Source: Rhizobiaceae bacterium | Lineage (GTDB): Bacteria; Pseudomonadota; Alphaproteobacteria; Rhizobiales; Rhizobiaceae | Length of the DNA: 64,000 nt | Direction of reading: 5' to 3' | Assembly (NCBI GenBank): GCA_019635715.1 | Contig: JAHBYY010000005.1 | Span: 32,966 to 96,965 of the forward strand | In this document: piece after piece, positions 29,059 through 37,414 of the stretch | Numbering within the stretch: position 1 is the stretch's first letter | How the letters are laid out: each line of letters starts with the position of its first letter | Made by a program: the position numbers and the translations under genes | The notes under the pieces: model-generated | What the model saw: only the letters and a program-made list of their open reading frames with translations | What the model was told of the DNA's origin: nothing | The model's database searches: none

Positions 29059-29535
29059 TTACTCGATGACCAGCAGCGGCATTCCGTACTCGACCGGCTG
29101 CGCGTCCTCGATCAGGATCGCGGTGACCTTGCCGGCGCGCGGCGAGGGAATCTGGTTCATCGTCTTCATCGCTTCGATGATGAGCAGCGTCTGGCCCTCC
29201 CGGACGGTCTGGCCGAGCTCGACGAAGGGACGCGCATCGGGCGAGGGGGAGAGGTAGGCCGTGCCGACCATGGGCGAGGGGATGGCATTCTTGGACGAGG
29301 CGTCGGGGGCCGGAGCGGGGGCTGCGGCGGAGACGGCGGGCGCCGCCGCGGCGACCGGCGGCAATGCGGGCGCCGGCGCCGGAACGGCGTAGGCCTGCAC
29401 GGCGACGGCCTGGCGGGCGACCCTGACCTTCAGGTCACCGATCTCGATCTCGATCTCCGAGAGATTCGTATCGTTGAGGATATCAGCGAGGTCGCGGATG
29501 AGCTGCTGGTCGACGTCCGTCTTCTTGTTGGACAT
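29059..29535 (-). CDS. accB: Biotin carboxyl carrier protein of acetyl-CoA carboxylase
   Basis: 158 residues. The N-terminal half is helical and charged, the middle an Ala/Pro-rich linker (about 48-80), and the C-terminal domain holds the biotinylation motif EAMKTMNQI with the modified Lys at about 124. ATG 29535 is preceded by a weak GGGAG-like stretch. aroQ lies just upstream in the same direction, the usual aroQ-accB-accC order. Confidence 0.96.
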   Translation of the reverse strand: MSNKKTDVDQQLIRDLADILNDTNLSEIEIEIGDLKVRVARQAVAVQAYAVPAPAPALPPVAAAAPAVSAAAPAPAPDASSKNAIPSPMVGTAYLSPSPDARPFVELGQTVREGQTLLIIEAMKTMNQIPSPRAGKVTAILIEDAQPVEYGMPLLVIE

Positions 29536-29567
29536 TTGGGAGCGTGTTCCTTTTTCCTGCCCGATCG

Positions 29568-30002
29568 TCACAGACGCGCCGCGAGCGCGTGCAGCGCCAG
29601 CGTGTACGACATGGGACCGAAACCGCAGATCATGCCGAGCGTGACCGGCGCAATCATGGATTTGTGACGAAACGCCTCGCGGGCGTGAATGTTCGACAGA
29701 TGCACCTCGACAACCGGCTTGGGCGCGATCGAGCGGATGGCATCGTGGAGGGCGACCGAGGTGTGCGTATAGGCGCCGGCATTGATCACCACAGCCGACG
29801 CCGCATCCGCCGCCTCGTGGATCCAGTCGACCAGATCGCCTTCGTGATTGGATTGACGGAAGTCGATGTCGATGCCGAGCGCCTCTCCGGACGCACGGCA
29901 TCCGGCCTCTATATCGGCCAGGGTGGTCGTGCCGTAGATGCCCGGCTCGCGCTTGCCCAGCGCGTTCAGATTGGGACCGTTCAGGACGAAGACCGTCGTC
30001 AA
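29568..30002 (-). CDS. aroQ: 3-Dehydroquinate dehydratase, type II
   Basis: A 144-residue type II enzyme of the shikimate pathway. It has [21 protein letters not shown] (active-site Asn and Tyr), [19 protein letters not shown] and [15 protein letters not shown] (catalytic His). The start is TTG 30002, with GAGGT 7 bases upstream. accB and accC follow. Confidence 0.95.
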   Translation of the reverse strand: MTTVFVLNGPNLNALGKREPGIYGTTTLADIEAGCRASGEALGIDIDFRQSNHEGDLVDWIHEAADAASAVVINAGAYTHTSVALHDAIRSIAPKPVVEVHLSNIHAREAFRHKSMIAPVTLGMICGFGPMSYTLALHALAARL

Positions 30003-30127
30003 TTTCCAGACCTCAGCCGCACTTACGCTGACAGCGGCGCGCGGCGCCCTCTATAACGGGCATAATGCGCCCCGGAAAGAGCGCAAGAGGCTTCTTTCGC
30101 TGTCCACAAGGCGGGTGCCGACCCGCG

Positions 30128-30931
30128 TCAGCAGGCGTCGGCGGTACAGGCGGCCTCGGCCGCGGCGATCTTCTCGGCCAACACGTCCTTGCCGAGCGCA
30201 CCGAAGACGACCTCGTTGCCGACGACGTAGGACGGCGTTCCGGTGATCGCCAGCTTGTTGGCCAGATCGTAGGTCTGGTTGAAGGTCTCGACGATCCGCG
30301 GATCCTTCATGGCCTCGCGCAGCGCAGCTTCGTCCGCGCCCAGCGAAACTGCGACCTTGATCGCGCTGGCCTCGCTGGCGCGGCTGCGCGATCCGAGCAA
30401 CTGATTGTGGAAGTCGGCGTATTTTTCCGGCATAAGATATTGAAACGCCTGTGAAACGACGTGGGCCTTCTGCGAATCCGGTCCGAGGATCGGGAACTCC
30501 TTGAGAACGAAGCGCAGGTTCGGATTGGCCGCCGTCAGCGCCAGCATGTCGTCCTGCGCCCGTTTGCAGAAGCCGCAATTGTAGTCGTAGAACTCGACGA
30601 TCGTGATCTTGCCGTCGGGATTGCCGACGATGCCGTCGTGCGGCGACTGGAAGATCTCCGCCCGGTTCTGCTCGATCACCTGCAGGCTGGCGATCCGCTG
30701 CTCCTCTTTCTGCTTGGCGTCCAGCGCCGCCTGCATCTCGGCCAGGATTTCCGGGTTGGCCACGAGATATTCGCGGACGATCTGCTCGACCTCGGCACGG
30801 TCCATCGATTTCTCGGCGATCTGGGGCGAATCATCGGCGACCGCGCTGGGCTTGCCGGCGATGAAACCGGTCGCCAGCATCGCAAAGGCCAGGGCGATGC
30901 TCGTCGTGCCGAGCAGGATTGCCTTCTTCAT
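30128..30931 (-). CDS. DsbA-family thiol oxidoreductase (periplasmic)
   Basis: 267 residues with an N-terminal signal/anchor (about 5-28) and a DsbA-like thioredoxin fold. The redox motif is CGFC in FYDYNCGFCKRAQ; the cis-Pro region is GTPSYVVGNEVVFG. The part before the active site (about 40-105) is helical and acidic, as in Com1/ScsC-like proteins. Two further cysteines sit at the very end (ACTADAC). It probably introduces or isomerises disulfides in the periplasm. A BepA-like M48 protease lies upstream in the same direction. Confidence 0.88.
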   Translation of the reverse strand: MKKAILLGTTSIALAFAMLATGFIAGKPSAVADDSPQIAEKSMDRAEVEQIVREYLVANPEILAEMQAALDAKQKEEQRIASLQVIEQNRAEIFQSPHDGIVGNPDGKITIVEFYDYNCGFCKRAQDDMLALTAANPNLRFVLKEFPILGPDSQKAHVVSQAFQYLMPEKYADFHNQLLGSRSRASEASAIKVAVSLGADEAALREAMKDPRIVETFNQTYDLANKLAITGTPSYVVGNEVVFGALGKDVLAEKIAAAEAACTADAC

Positions 30932-30965
30932 GGGCGCAGATCTCCGTATGCCGCAGCGGCTGGGG

Positions 30966-32366
30966 TCAGCCGTTCTTGCTGGGTGGCCTGAAATTGATGA
31001 TGTCCTGGGCGCGCACCCAGCCGGGCGAGCCGGTCTTGAGGCGTTGCTGGGCGCGCGCGGCGAATATCTTGGCGTCCTTGTAGGCGCCGGAATAGAAGTG
31101 ACCTTCCGCCGTCGCCAGATCGGCCTCCGCCACATCGCCGAGCATGCCGTAGGCCTGCGCCAGGAACCTGTAGCCCGTGGTGTTTTCCTTGTCCTTCTCC
31201 AGCGCGATGGACAGTTCGTCGACGGCCTGCCTCAGCGACTGCTCGGTTCCCACGGCCAGCAGCGCCTGGCCGAGGCCGACACGCAGCACGCCGGACTTGA
31301 CCGGATCGAGCTTCACCGCGACGCGATAGGCCTCCGCCGCCTGGGCCGGCCGGTTCGCCTTCATCAGGATGTCGCCGCGCAACTCCTGGAAATAGGGATT
31401 TTTCGGAGCCGCCTTCACCAGTGCGTCGCTCTTTTTCACGGCGGACGCCAGGTTGCCGTAGAGATAGGTCTGCATGGTGTCGGCGTATTGGCCGGCGATG
31501 CTGCCTTGAAGCCGTTTCAGCAGCCGCGCGGCGGCTCCCTGGCCCTGGGTGAACACGGCGATCTTGGCCCGCATCATGTCGTGCCGCTGCTGCAGCGCTT
31601 CCGGATCGGCCTTGTCGTAATAGGGGCTGGAGACGGCGAGCTGCTGCAGATTGGCGATGCGGTCGCGCGGCATCGGGTGGCTTACCTGGTAGGGGTCGAC
31701 CCGCGCGCCGGAGAGCGCGAGGGCGCTCTGGAAGCGCTCGAAGGTCTTGATCATGCCCTTCGCCGACTGCTTCGTCGCCTGCAGGTAGGTGATCGCCGAG
31801 CGGTCCGCCGCGGCTTCCTCGCCGCGCTGGTAGCTCAGCAGGCCGCGCCGGGCGACTTCCGTGCCGCCCATGACGATGCCGCCGCCCGCCTGCGCGAGTT
31901 CCCCGGACTTGGTGGCCGCACCGGCCGCGATGGCGCCGGCGCCGAGCAGCATGGACACGATCGCCATGGTCTGCGCCCGCGCCACCTGCTCGCGCAGGCG
32001 ATCCTGATGGCCGCCGGCGATGTGGCCGGCCTCGTGGGCGATGACGCCGATGATCTCGTTGGGCGTCTCGGCCTGCATCAGCGCGCCGGTGTTGATGAAC
32101 ATCCGCCTGCCGACGACGAAGGCGTTGAAGCTGGAATCGTTGATCAGGACGATCTCGACGGGCGCCCTGGTCAGTCCCGCGGCCTTGAAGATCGGTCGGG
32201 CATAGTCGCGAACCAGTGCCTCGATTTCCGCGTCGCGCACGATCGGCATCCGCGACTGCGCATTTGCGGCCGCGACGGCCGTCACGATGAGCGAGGCTAC
32301 CAGCGCACCGTTGACGAGGAGTCTCGCCAGCGACCTTCGAAGCGATGTTCCGCGGGTCGGTTCCAT
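30966..32366 (-). CDS. BepA-like M48 metalloprotease with TPR repeats
   Basis: About 466 residues. A signal peptide (ALVASLIVTAVAAANAQS) is followed by an M48 peptidase domain with the zinc motif HEAGH (GVIAHEAGHIAGGH) and the third ligand region QRGEEAAADRSA, then C-terminal TPR-like repeats. BepA-type proteases act in the periplasm on outer-membrane protein and LPS assembly. ATG 32366 is taken as the start; ATG 32423 would add 19 residues. The DsbA-like gene follows after about 34 bp. Confidence 0.9.
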   Translation of the reverse strand: MEPTRGTSLRRSLARLLVNGALVASLIVTAVAAANAQSRMPIVRDAEIEALVRDYARPIFKAAGLTRAPVEIVLINDSSFNAFVVGRRMFINTGALMQAETPNEIIGVIAHEAGHIAGGHQDRLREQVARAQTMAIVSMLLGAGAIAAGAATKSGELAQAGGGIVMGGTEVARRGLLSYQRGEEAAADRSAITYLQATKQSAKGMIKTFERFQSALALSGARVDPYQVSHPMPRDRIANLQQLAVSSPYYDKADPEALQQRHDMMRAKIAVFTQGQGAAARLLKRLQGSIAGQYADTMQTYLYGNLASAVKKSDALVKAAPKNPYFQELRGDILMKANRPAQAAEAYRVAVKLDPVKSGVLRVGLGQALLAVGTEQSLRQAVDELSIALEKDKENTTGYRFLAQAYGMLGDVAEADLATAEGHFYSGAYKDAKIFAARAQQRLKTGSPGWVRAQDIINFRPPSKNG

Positions 32367-32524
32367 GATGGAGAGCACTAACCGAGAGCGGATTGTCTGG
32401 AAAGCAGGGGCGCCGAGATTCATGAAGTTGTGATCCCCATATATTTCGGGCATTTGTGCGGCATCGAGAGCATGGGATTGCGGCCGGCGCCTCCGGTTCG
32501 CGATGCGGCAGGGGCGGAATTGGC

Positions 32525-32773
32525 ATGCTGCGAACGCACCGGATCAGGATCTCCGACATCTATGTCCCGACGGCGCGGCGCAAGACGCTGCACCCCGAGA
32601 CCGTGCGCCACCTCGCCGAGGACATCCTCGAGAACGGCATGAAGATGCCGATCCAGGTGCGCCACGACGGCAAGCGCTACATCCTCGTCGAGGGACTGCA
32701 CCGGATCGAAGCCCAGAAATGGCTCGGCGAGACGGAGGTCGACGCCTATGTGGTCCAGGCCCGCAAGCACTGA
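32525..32773 (+). CDS. Stand-alone ParB N-terminal (ParB/Srx) domain protein
   Basis: 82 residues made only of a ParB-like nuclease/CTPase fold: IRISDIYVPTARRKTLHPETVRHLAEDILENGM, IQVRHDGKRYILVEGLHRIEAQKWLGE. The GLHRIEA box corresponds to the G-E-R/H-R-x-x-A motif of ParB. No helix-turn-helix or dimerisation domain follows, and no ParA is near, so it is not a partition protein in the usual sense. It is divergent from the M48 gene. The role is unknown. Confidence 0.82.
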   Translation: MLRTHRIRISDIYVPTARRKTLHPETVRHLAEDILENGMKMPIQVRHDGKRYILVEGLHRIEAQKWLGETEVDAYVVQARKH

Positions 32774-32820
32774 CCGCCAGGCGTCGCGCCCGATCCAGAG
32801 CTGTCCGCTGGCCCTGGTCC

Positions 32821-33447
32821 TCAGGCCGGTGCGATGAAGGGCTGGCTGATCTCGCGGAACACCGGCATTCTCTCCAGCCTGGCCGCGTGGGCCGCCAGCG
32901 CCGGATAGGTCTGCATCGAGACGAGCCCGGGATGGGCTTCGTTGAGGTGGCGCAGCACGGTCGCGACGACGATGTCGGCATGCCCGAGGGTCTCCCCGAA
33001 CCAGTGGGGCGTGGTGCGCGCGGCGCGATCGGCGTCGAGAAGCGCGAGAACGCCGCCGATCTGGGCCTTGCAGCGGTCGACCCACAACTGCGAAACCCGT
33101 TCGTGCAGCTTCGTCTCGTAGAACAGGCCGACCGCCTTGTCGGCCAGCCCGCAGGCAAGCGCCGCGACCCGCAGTGCACGGCGGCGTTCCGGCTCGCTCA
33201 CCGGATACATGCGGCGTTCGGCGGGCACCAGGCTGTCGATATAGTCGATGATCGCGTGGCTGTCCGTCAACGCGTCGCCATCCTCGAGCACCAGCACCGG
33301 GACGCGCAGCAGCGGACTGTAGGGCCTGATCTTGCCGGCATCGCCGAAGGTCGACCAGGGCCGGTGTTCGAACGGCAGGCCGTAGAGCCTGAGCGCGATC
33401 GCGACACGCCTGACGAAGGGGGAATCGAACTGGCCGATGAGCAGCAT
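32821..33447 (-). CDS. Glutathione S-transferase family protein
   Basis: 208 residues. The N-terminal thioredoxin-like domain has LIGQFDSPFVRRVAIALRLYGLPFEH and RVPVLVLEDGDALTDSHAIIDYID (the cis-Pro and glutathione-binding Asp-Ser). The C-terminal helical domain ends in WFGETLGHADIVVATVLRHL, the usual N-capping region. The substrate is unknown. A serine near the start (FDSPFVRR) is the likely catalytic residue. Confidence 0.9.
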   Translation of the reverse strand: MLLIGQFDSPFVRRVAIALRLYGLPFEHRPWSTFGDAGKIRPYSPLLRVPVLVLEDGDALTDSHAIIDYIDSLVPAERRMYPVSEPERRRALRVAALACGLADKAVGLFYETKLHERVSQLWVDRCKAQIGGVLALLDADRAARTTPHWFGETLGHADIVVATVLRHLNEAHPGLVSMQTYPALAAHAARLERMPVFREISQPFIAPA

Positions 33448-33652
33448 GGGAAGCCTTCGTCCGACGCGGAAGCGGGTGGAGCATGCTGATCCCGGCGACG
33501 CATTGCAAGCCGCTCCGGTCATTCGGCGCGGACGATGCTGACAGTTCGGGATCGTCGGTCGGCCCTGCCGGAAATTCAGTCGACGAAAGGTCATTGCGAT
33601 CTTCGCTCCGCTTCCTATCTCAGGAATGGGCGGTACTGCGAGGAGACCAGAC

Positions 33653-33844
33653 GTGACACATCATCGAAGCGCACTCGACGACCTCCTGGACGATCCGCTG
33701 ATCCAACTGGTGATGAAGAGCGACCGGGTCCGGCCGCAGGACGTCCGGCTGGTGATGGAGCAGGCGCGCGACCGCGCGCAGGACATGGCTATCCCGCCCG
33801 CCCACGTCATCGCCAACAGTTGCTGCGGCGGTCTCTGCGCCTGA
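33653..33844 (+). CDS. Small protein with a C-terminal cysteine cluster, unknown
   Basis: 63 residues starting at GTG 33653 (GGAG 8 bases upstream); ATG 33626 in frame is less well placed. It has two helical parts (SALDDLLDDPLIQLVMKSD and VRLVMEQARDRAQDM), then PPAHVIANSCCGGLCA as the C-terminus, with three cysteines in the last six residues or so. I recall similar short proteins from other Hyphomicrobiales but cannot name a family. A good terminator follows 24 bases on. The cysteine tail suggests metal binding, disulfide formation or modification. Confidence 0.72.
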   Translation: MTHHRSALDDLLDDPLIQLVMKSDRVRPQDVRLVMEQARDRAQDMAIPPAHVIANSCCGGLCA

Positions 33845-33867
33845 CGCAAGACGAAAGCCGCAGTCGA

Positions 33868-33904
33868 AGGGCGCCTACCGCGGAAGCGCGGCGGCGCCCT
33901 TTTC
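33868..33904 (+). terminator. Intrinsic terminator of the small cysteine-tailed protein gene
   Basis: AGGGCGCC / GGCGCCCT stem with a second inner stem CCGCG / CGCGG, followed by TTTT at 33900-33903. Confidence 0.8.
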
Positions 33905-34089
33905 ATATCCGGCTTCATATCCGGCGGCGCGATCGATCACGGCACTGTGACGCGGCGCCCGGGATTGCGCGGATCATCGTAAAAAATCGATTCAATATTT
34001 GTTGGTAATTTATCCTTCATAATTCGCTCGGGTGGCCCTTAGAGGGTTGTCCGGTCCCGACCTTTGTTTGTTTTCGCGTACAGGTCCCG

Positions 34090-35154
34090 ATGCGGTCGAT
34101 CCGAATCTCACTGCCGTTGCTCGCGTCCCTGTGGCTGGCCGGCTGCATGTCGAATGCGGGGATCGACTCGCTGCAGGTCGGCGCGACCTCGCCGGATGCG
34201 AGCAGTTCAGCCGGGCTGGCGCCGATCCCGCCCGCGGCGGTCGGCATGGCCGACGGCGCCGGAGACGATCGGAGCGCCTTCCAGTCCGCCACCGCCGACT
34301 ATGCCGAGCCGGATATCCAGCCCGTCGCGCTGGTGACGCCCGACAGCGTCGCGGACCTGGCGGCTGCTCCGAGGGCGGTGGCGATGATTGCGCCCGCCAA
34401 GCCGTCCCCCCGGCTCGAACGCCGGGTCGCGCGCAGCTTCGAAGGCGCGGTTCAGAGACACCGCTTCCGCGACGCCAAGCCGATCAATTTCGGCGCGTCG
34501 TCGCCGCGCGACCTGCCGGTGCACGGCGTCGACGTCTCGCGCTGGCAGGGCGAGATCGACTGGGTGAAGCTGCGCAGCCAGGGCGCCAACTTCGTCTACA
34601 TCAAGGCCACCGACGGCGGCGACCACCTCGATCCGATGTTCCGCAGGAACTGGCGCGAGGCCGACGCGGCCGGGCTGCGGCGCGGCGCCTATCACTTCTT
34701 CTACTGGTGCCGGACCGCCGGCGAGCAGGCCGACTGGTTCATCCGCAACGTGCCGCGCGTCGAGGGTGCCCTGCCGCCGGTCATCGACGTCGAATACAAT
34801 GGCGAGTCCAAATGCAAGCGCCGCCTGTCGCCGACGAAGATCCGCGAGAAGATGCAGGTGTTCATGGACAGGCTGGAGGCGCATTACGGCCAGCGTCCGG
34901 TCATCTACACGGCGCCCGACTTCTACCGGGACAATCTGAAGGGCGCGTTCCTCGACTATCCGTTCTGGCTGCGCGCCGTCGCGCAGCATCCGTCGAAGGT
35001 CTATCCGGGGCGCAAATGGGTGTTCTGGCAGTATTCGGGTTCAGGCCTGTCGCACGGCGTCACCGGCAAGATCGACCTCAACGTCTTCAACGGCAGCGAA
35101 AAGGCCTGGCGCCGATGGGCGTCGGGGCAATCCTATGTGGCGCGGGCCGATTGA
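34090..35154 (+). CDS. GH25 family lysozyme, lipoprotein
   Basis: 354 residues. The N-terminus is a lipoprotein signal with lipobox LAGC (Cys at about 19). Residues ~25-140 are low-complexity. The GH25 (muramidase) domain starts at HGVDVSRWQGEIDWVK and holds the catalytic acidic pair in IDVEYNG, with YHFFYWCRT and VFWQYSGSG as further family segments. It would cut the glycan strand of peptidoglycan from the periplasmic face of the outer membrane. The ~185 bp upstream are AT-rich and likely promoter-bearing. Confidence 0.92.
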   Translation: MRSIRISLPLLASLWLAGCMSNAGIDSLQVGATSPDASSSAGLAPIPPAAVGMADGAGDDRSAFQSATADYAEPDIQPVALVTPDSVADLAAAPRAVAMIAPAKPSPRLERRVARSFEGAVQRHRFRDAKPINFGASSPRDLPVHGVDVSRWQGEIDWVKLRSQGANFVYIKATDGGDHLDPMFRRNWREADAAGLRRGAYHFFYWCRTAGEQADWFIRNVPRVEGALPPVIDVEYNGESKCKRRLSPTKIREKMQVFMDRLEAHYGQRPVIYTAPDFYRDNLKGAFLDYPFWLRAVAQHPSKVYPGRKWVFWQYSGSGLSHGVTGKIDLNVFNGSEKAWRRWASGQSYVARAD

Positions 35155-35190
35155 CGCGCGACGCCGGCTCAAGGCGGCCGTCGTCCCGGC

Positions 35191-35245
35191 CGGCCGCCCA
35201 GTCGGAGGCGTGAGCGATGAAAGTCGCCGCGAGATCGGGAAAAAT
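35191..35245. repeat. tRNA-flanking repeat, copy A
   Basis: About 50 bp abutting the 3' (CCA) end of the tRNA-Leu(UAG) gene. It aligns without gaps to copy B (37221-37271), 39 of 50 bases identical by my count, and to copy C at the right edge (63951-64000), 38 of 50. The core reads GGAGGCGTGAGCG ... GCCGCGAGATC on the + strand. On the tRNA strand it begins with TTTTT directly after CCA. Confidence 0.85.
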
Positions 35246-35329
35246 GGTGCGGATGAAGGGACTCGAACCCCCACGCCTTTCGGCACTGGAACCTAAATCC
35301 AGGGCGTCTACCAGTTCCGCCACATCCGC
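35246..35329 (-). tRNA. tRNA-Leu (anticodon UAG)
   Basis: Class II tRNA with a long variable arm. Acceptor stem GCGGATG pairs with CATCCGC, discriminator A and encoded CCA. The anticodon stem CTGGA / TCCAG encloses the loop TTTAGGT, giving anticodon TAG (CUA codons). The T-arm has GGTTCGAGTCC. The position 37 G is typical of Leu. A TTGACA promoter precedes it. Confidence 0.95.
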
Positions 35330-35339
35330 TCCGGCTGCC

Positions 35340-35367
35340 GAATCTCACGCGGCCCCGCTCCTGTCAA
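35340..35367 (-). promoter_or_regulatory. Sigma-70-type promoter of tRNA-Leu(UAG)
   Basis: On the minus strand, TTGACA (35362-35367) is 16 bases upstream of AGATTC (35340-35345), which lies 10 bases before the mature tRNA 5' end. The -35 is a perfect consensus and the -10 is weak. Confidence 0.6.
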
Positions 35368-35664
35368 CGCCGGGGTAATTTTCCGGTCGCCGCGGCTCGC
35401 GCGAAGAGTGTTGAAAAACCACCTGCTCTATGACAAAAGGCCTCACGAAAGTGACGGGATGTGACGGCCCGCGTCTGCGATCGTCCGGAGCAGCAAGCGC
35501 TGTTGGGCGTTTTGACAGTTTCGGGCGTGTTGGGAGCATCTCGGCCGCGGATCGGTGCCAGTCAGGCCGGCCCGCAGTATCTCCGAGCGCACCGAACGAT
35601 CCGTCACCGAGCGGCTTCATGCACGCGCCGTGCAGGCGCCTGCCAAGACAACGAAGGTAAGACG

Positions 35665-37140
35665 ATGCAGGTTACGGAGACACTCAACACCGGGCTCAAG
35701 CGCGAGATCACCGTGAAGGTGCCCGCGGGAGACATGGAAAGCCGGCTCGTGGCGCGGCTGAACAATGCCCGCGACAAGGTGCGCATCAACGGGTTCCGCC
35801 CGGGCAAGGTGCCGCTTCAGCATCTGCGCAAGATGTACGGCAAGTCGTTCATGGCCGAGGTCGTCAACGAGATCCTCAAGGACACGCCGCGCAACATCGT
35901 CTCCGAGCGCGGCGAGAAGGCTGCCATGCAGCCCGAGGTCACGATGACCGAGGACGAGAAGGAAGCCGAGAGCATCCTGTCCGGCGGCGCCGACTTCGAG
36001 TTCAAGCTCGCCTACGAGATCATCCCGGCCTTCGAGATCAAGGACGTTTCCGGCATTTCGGTCGACCGTCCCGTCTATGACGTTCCCGAAGACGAGATCG
36101 AGGAGCAGGTCAGACGCATTGCCGAGTCGACACGCTCCTTCCATGCCAAGGAGGGCAAGGCCGAGGACGGCGACCGCGTCACCATCGACTATGTCGGCAA
36201 GATGGACGGCGTCGCCTTCGACGGCGGCACCGGCGGCGATCAGCCGCTGGTGCTCGGCTCCAAGCAGTTCATCCCCGGCTTCGAGGATCAGCTCGTCGGC
36301 ACCGCCGCCGGCGAGCAGAAGCAGATCACCGTCACGTTCCCGACCGAATACCAGGCGGCCAATCTGGCCGGCAAGGAAGCGACCTTCGACGTCACCGTGA
36401 AGTCGGTCGAGGGCCCGGATGCACTCGAGATCACCGACGAAACCGCCAAGGCGATGGGGCTGGAGTCGCTGGAGCGCCTGCGCGAGATCGTGCGCGGCCA
36501 GATCGAGAGCCAGTTCGGCTCGATGACCCGCCAGAAGGTGAAGCGTCAACTGCTCGACCAGCTCGATTCCGCATATTCGTTCGAGGCGCCGTCCAAGCTC
36601 GTCGACGCCGAGTTCAGCAACATCTGGGCGCAGGTCAACCGCGACCTCGAGCAGGCGGGACGCAGCTTCGCCGACGAGGAGACGACGGAGGAGGAAGCCC
36701 GCGCCGAGTATCTCAAGCTCGCCGAGCGCCGCGTGCGCCTCGGCCTCGTGCTCGCCGAGATCGGCGAGAAGGCCGGCGTGCAGGTTTCCGAAGAAGAACT
36801 GCAGCGCGCCCTGTTCGAATCGATCCGCCGCTTCCCCGCCGACCAGCAGCAGAACGTCTTCGATTTCTATCGCGGCAACCCCGAGGCCCTGACCTCGCTG
36901 CGCGCGCCGATCTTCGAGGAGAAGGTCGTCGACCATCTGCTCGGCCAGATTTCCGTGACCGACCGCAAGGTCAGCAAGGAAGAACTGATGGCCGAGGACG
37001 AGGACGGCGCGACCGACGCGAAGTCCGCCAAGAAGGCGAAGGCGGAGGCCGCGGCCTCCGAGGAGGCGGGTGACGCCGCCCCGAAGAAGAAGGCTCCGGC
37101 CAAGAAGAAGGCTGCCAAGGCCGACGACGCAGAGGCCTGA
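35665..37140 (+). CDS. tig: Trigger factor
   Basis: A 491-residue ribosome-associated chaperone and peptidyl-prolyl isomerase. The N-terminal ribosome-binding domain has [21 protein letters not shown] (F-R-x-x-K signature). The FKBP domain follows ([31 protein letters not shown]), then the C-terminal chaperone domain. The last ~40 residues form a Lys/Ala-rich tail, longer than in E. coli. GAAGG lies 7 bases before the ATG. It lies between two tRNA-Leu genes on the other strand and ends at a clear terminator. Confidence 0.96.
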   Translation: MQVTETLNTGLKREITVKVPAGDMESRLVARLNNARDKVRINGFRPGKVPLQHLRKMYGKSFMAEVVNEILKDTPRNIVSERGEKAAMQPEVTMTEDEKEAESILSGGADFEFKLAYEIIPAFEIKDVSGISVDRPVYDVPEDEIEEQVRRIAESTRSFHAKEGKAEDGDRVTIDYVGKMDGVAFDGGTGGDQPLVLGSKQFIPGFEDQLVGTAAGEQKQITVTFPTEYQAANLAGKEATFDVTVKSVEGPDALEITDETAKAMGLESLERLREIVRGQIESQFGSMTRQKVKRQLLDQLDSAYSFEAPSKLVDAEFSNIWAQVNRDLEQAGRSFADEETTEEEARAEYLKLAERRVRLGLVLAEIGEKAGVQVSEEELQRALFESIRRFPADQQQNVFDFYRGNPEALTSLRAPIFEEKVVDHLLGQISVTDRKVSKEELMAEDEDGATDAKSAKKAKAEAAASEEAGDAAPKKKAPAKKKAAKADDAEA

Positions 37141-37164
37141 TCGGCCTGGGAACTTCCGATCAGC

Positions 37165-37195
37165 GGGGCGGCCTTCGGGTCGCCCCGTTTGTTTT
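37165..37195 (+). terminator. Intrinsic terminator of tig
   Basis: GGGGCGGCC / GGTCGCCCC stem with a TTCG tetraloop (37165-37186), followed by GTTTGTTTT. It lies 24 bases after the stop codon. Confidence 0.88.
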
Positions 37196-37220
37196 GGATC
37201 CGGACCGCCGACCGGTCAGG

Positions 37221-37271
37221 CCGCTCAATCGGAGGCGTCAGCGCAGCGACCCGCCGCGAGATCCTGAAAAA
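37221..37271. repeat. tRNA-flanking repeat, copy B
   Basis: Same ~50-bp sequence as copy A, in the same position against the CCA end of the second tRNA-Leu. It is ungapped relative to A and C, and TTTTT follows the CCA on the tRNA strand. Confidence 0.85.
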
Positions 37272-37356
37272 TGGTGCGGGCGGGGGGAATCGAACCCCCA
37301 CGGGCAAGCCCGAGAGATTTTAAGTCTCTTGCGTCTACCAGTTTCGCCACGCCCGC
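37272..37356 (-). tRNA. tRNA-Leu (anticodon UAA)
   Basis: Class II tRNA, 85 bases with encoded CCA. Acceptor GCGGGCG pairs with CGCCCGC, discriminator A. The anticodon stem closes on loop CTTAAAA, giving anticodon TAA (UUA/UUG codons). The variable arm is CGGGCTTGCCCG-like and the T-arm has GGTTCGATTCC. A -10-like TAGGAC and a TTGACA lie upstream, with imperfect spacing between them. Confidence 0.95.
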
Positions 37357-37414
37357 CGGCGCAGCCAGTCCTATCGAAGCCCGTGTCAAACGCAAGCACG
37401 GCCGTCGCGAGGGA

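Noticed and set aside
33626-33652. ATG 33626 as the start of the cysteine-tailed protein
   Set aside because: The GGAG ribosome site lies between this ATG and GTG 33653 and is correctly spaced only for the GTG.
35405-35440. Heat-shock (RpoH) promoter upstream of tig
   Set aside because: A TTGAAA-like and CTATGA-like pair exists but the spacing (11 bases) does not fit a consensus, so I did not call it.
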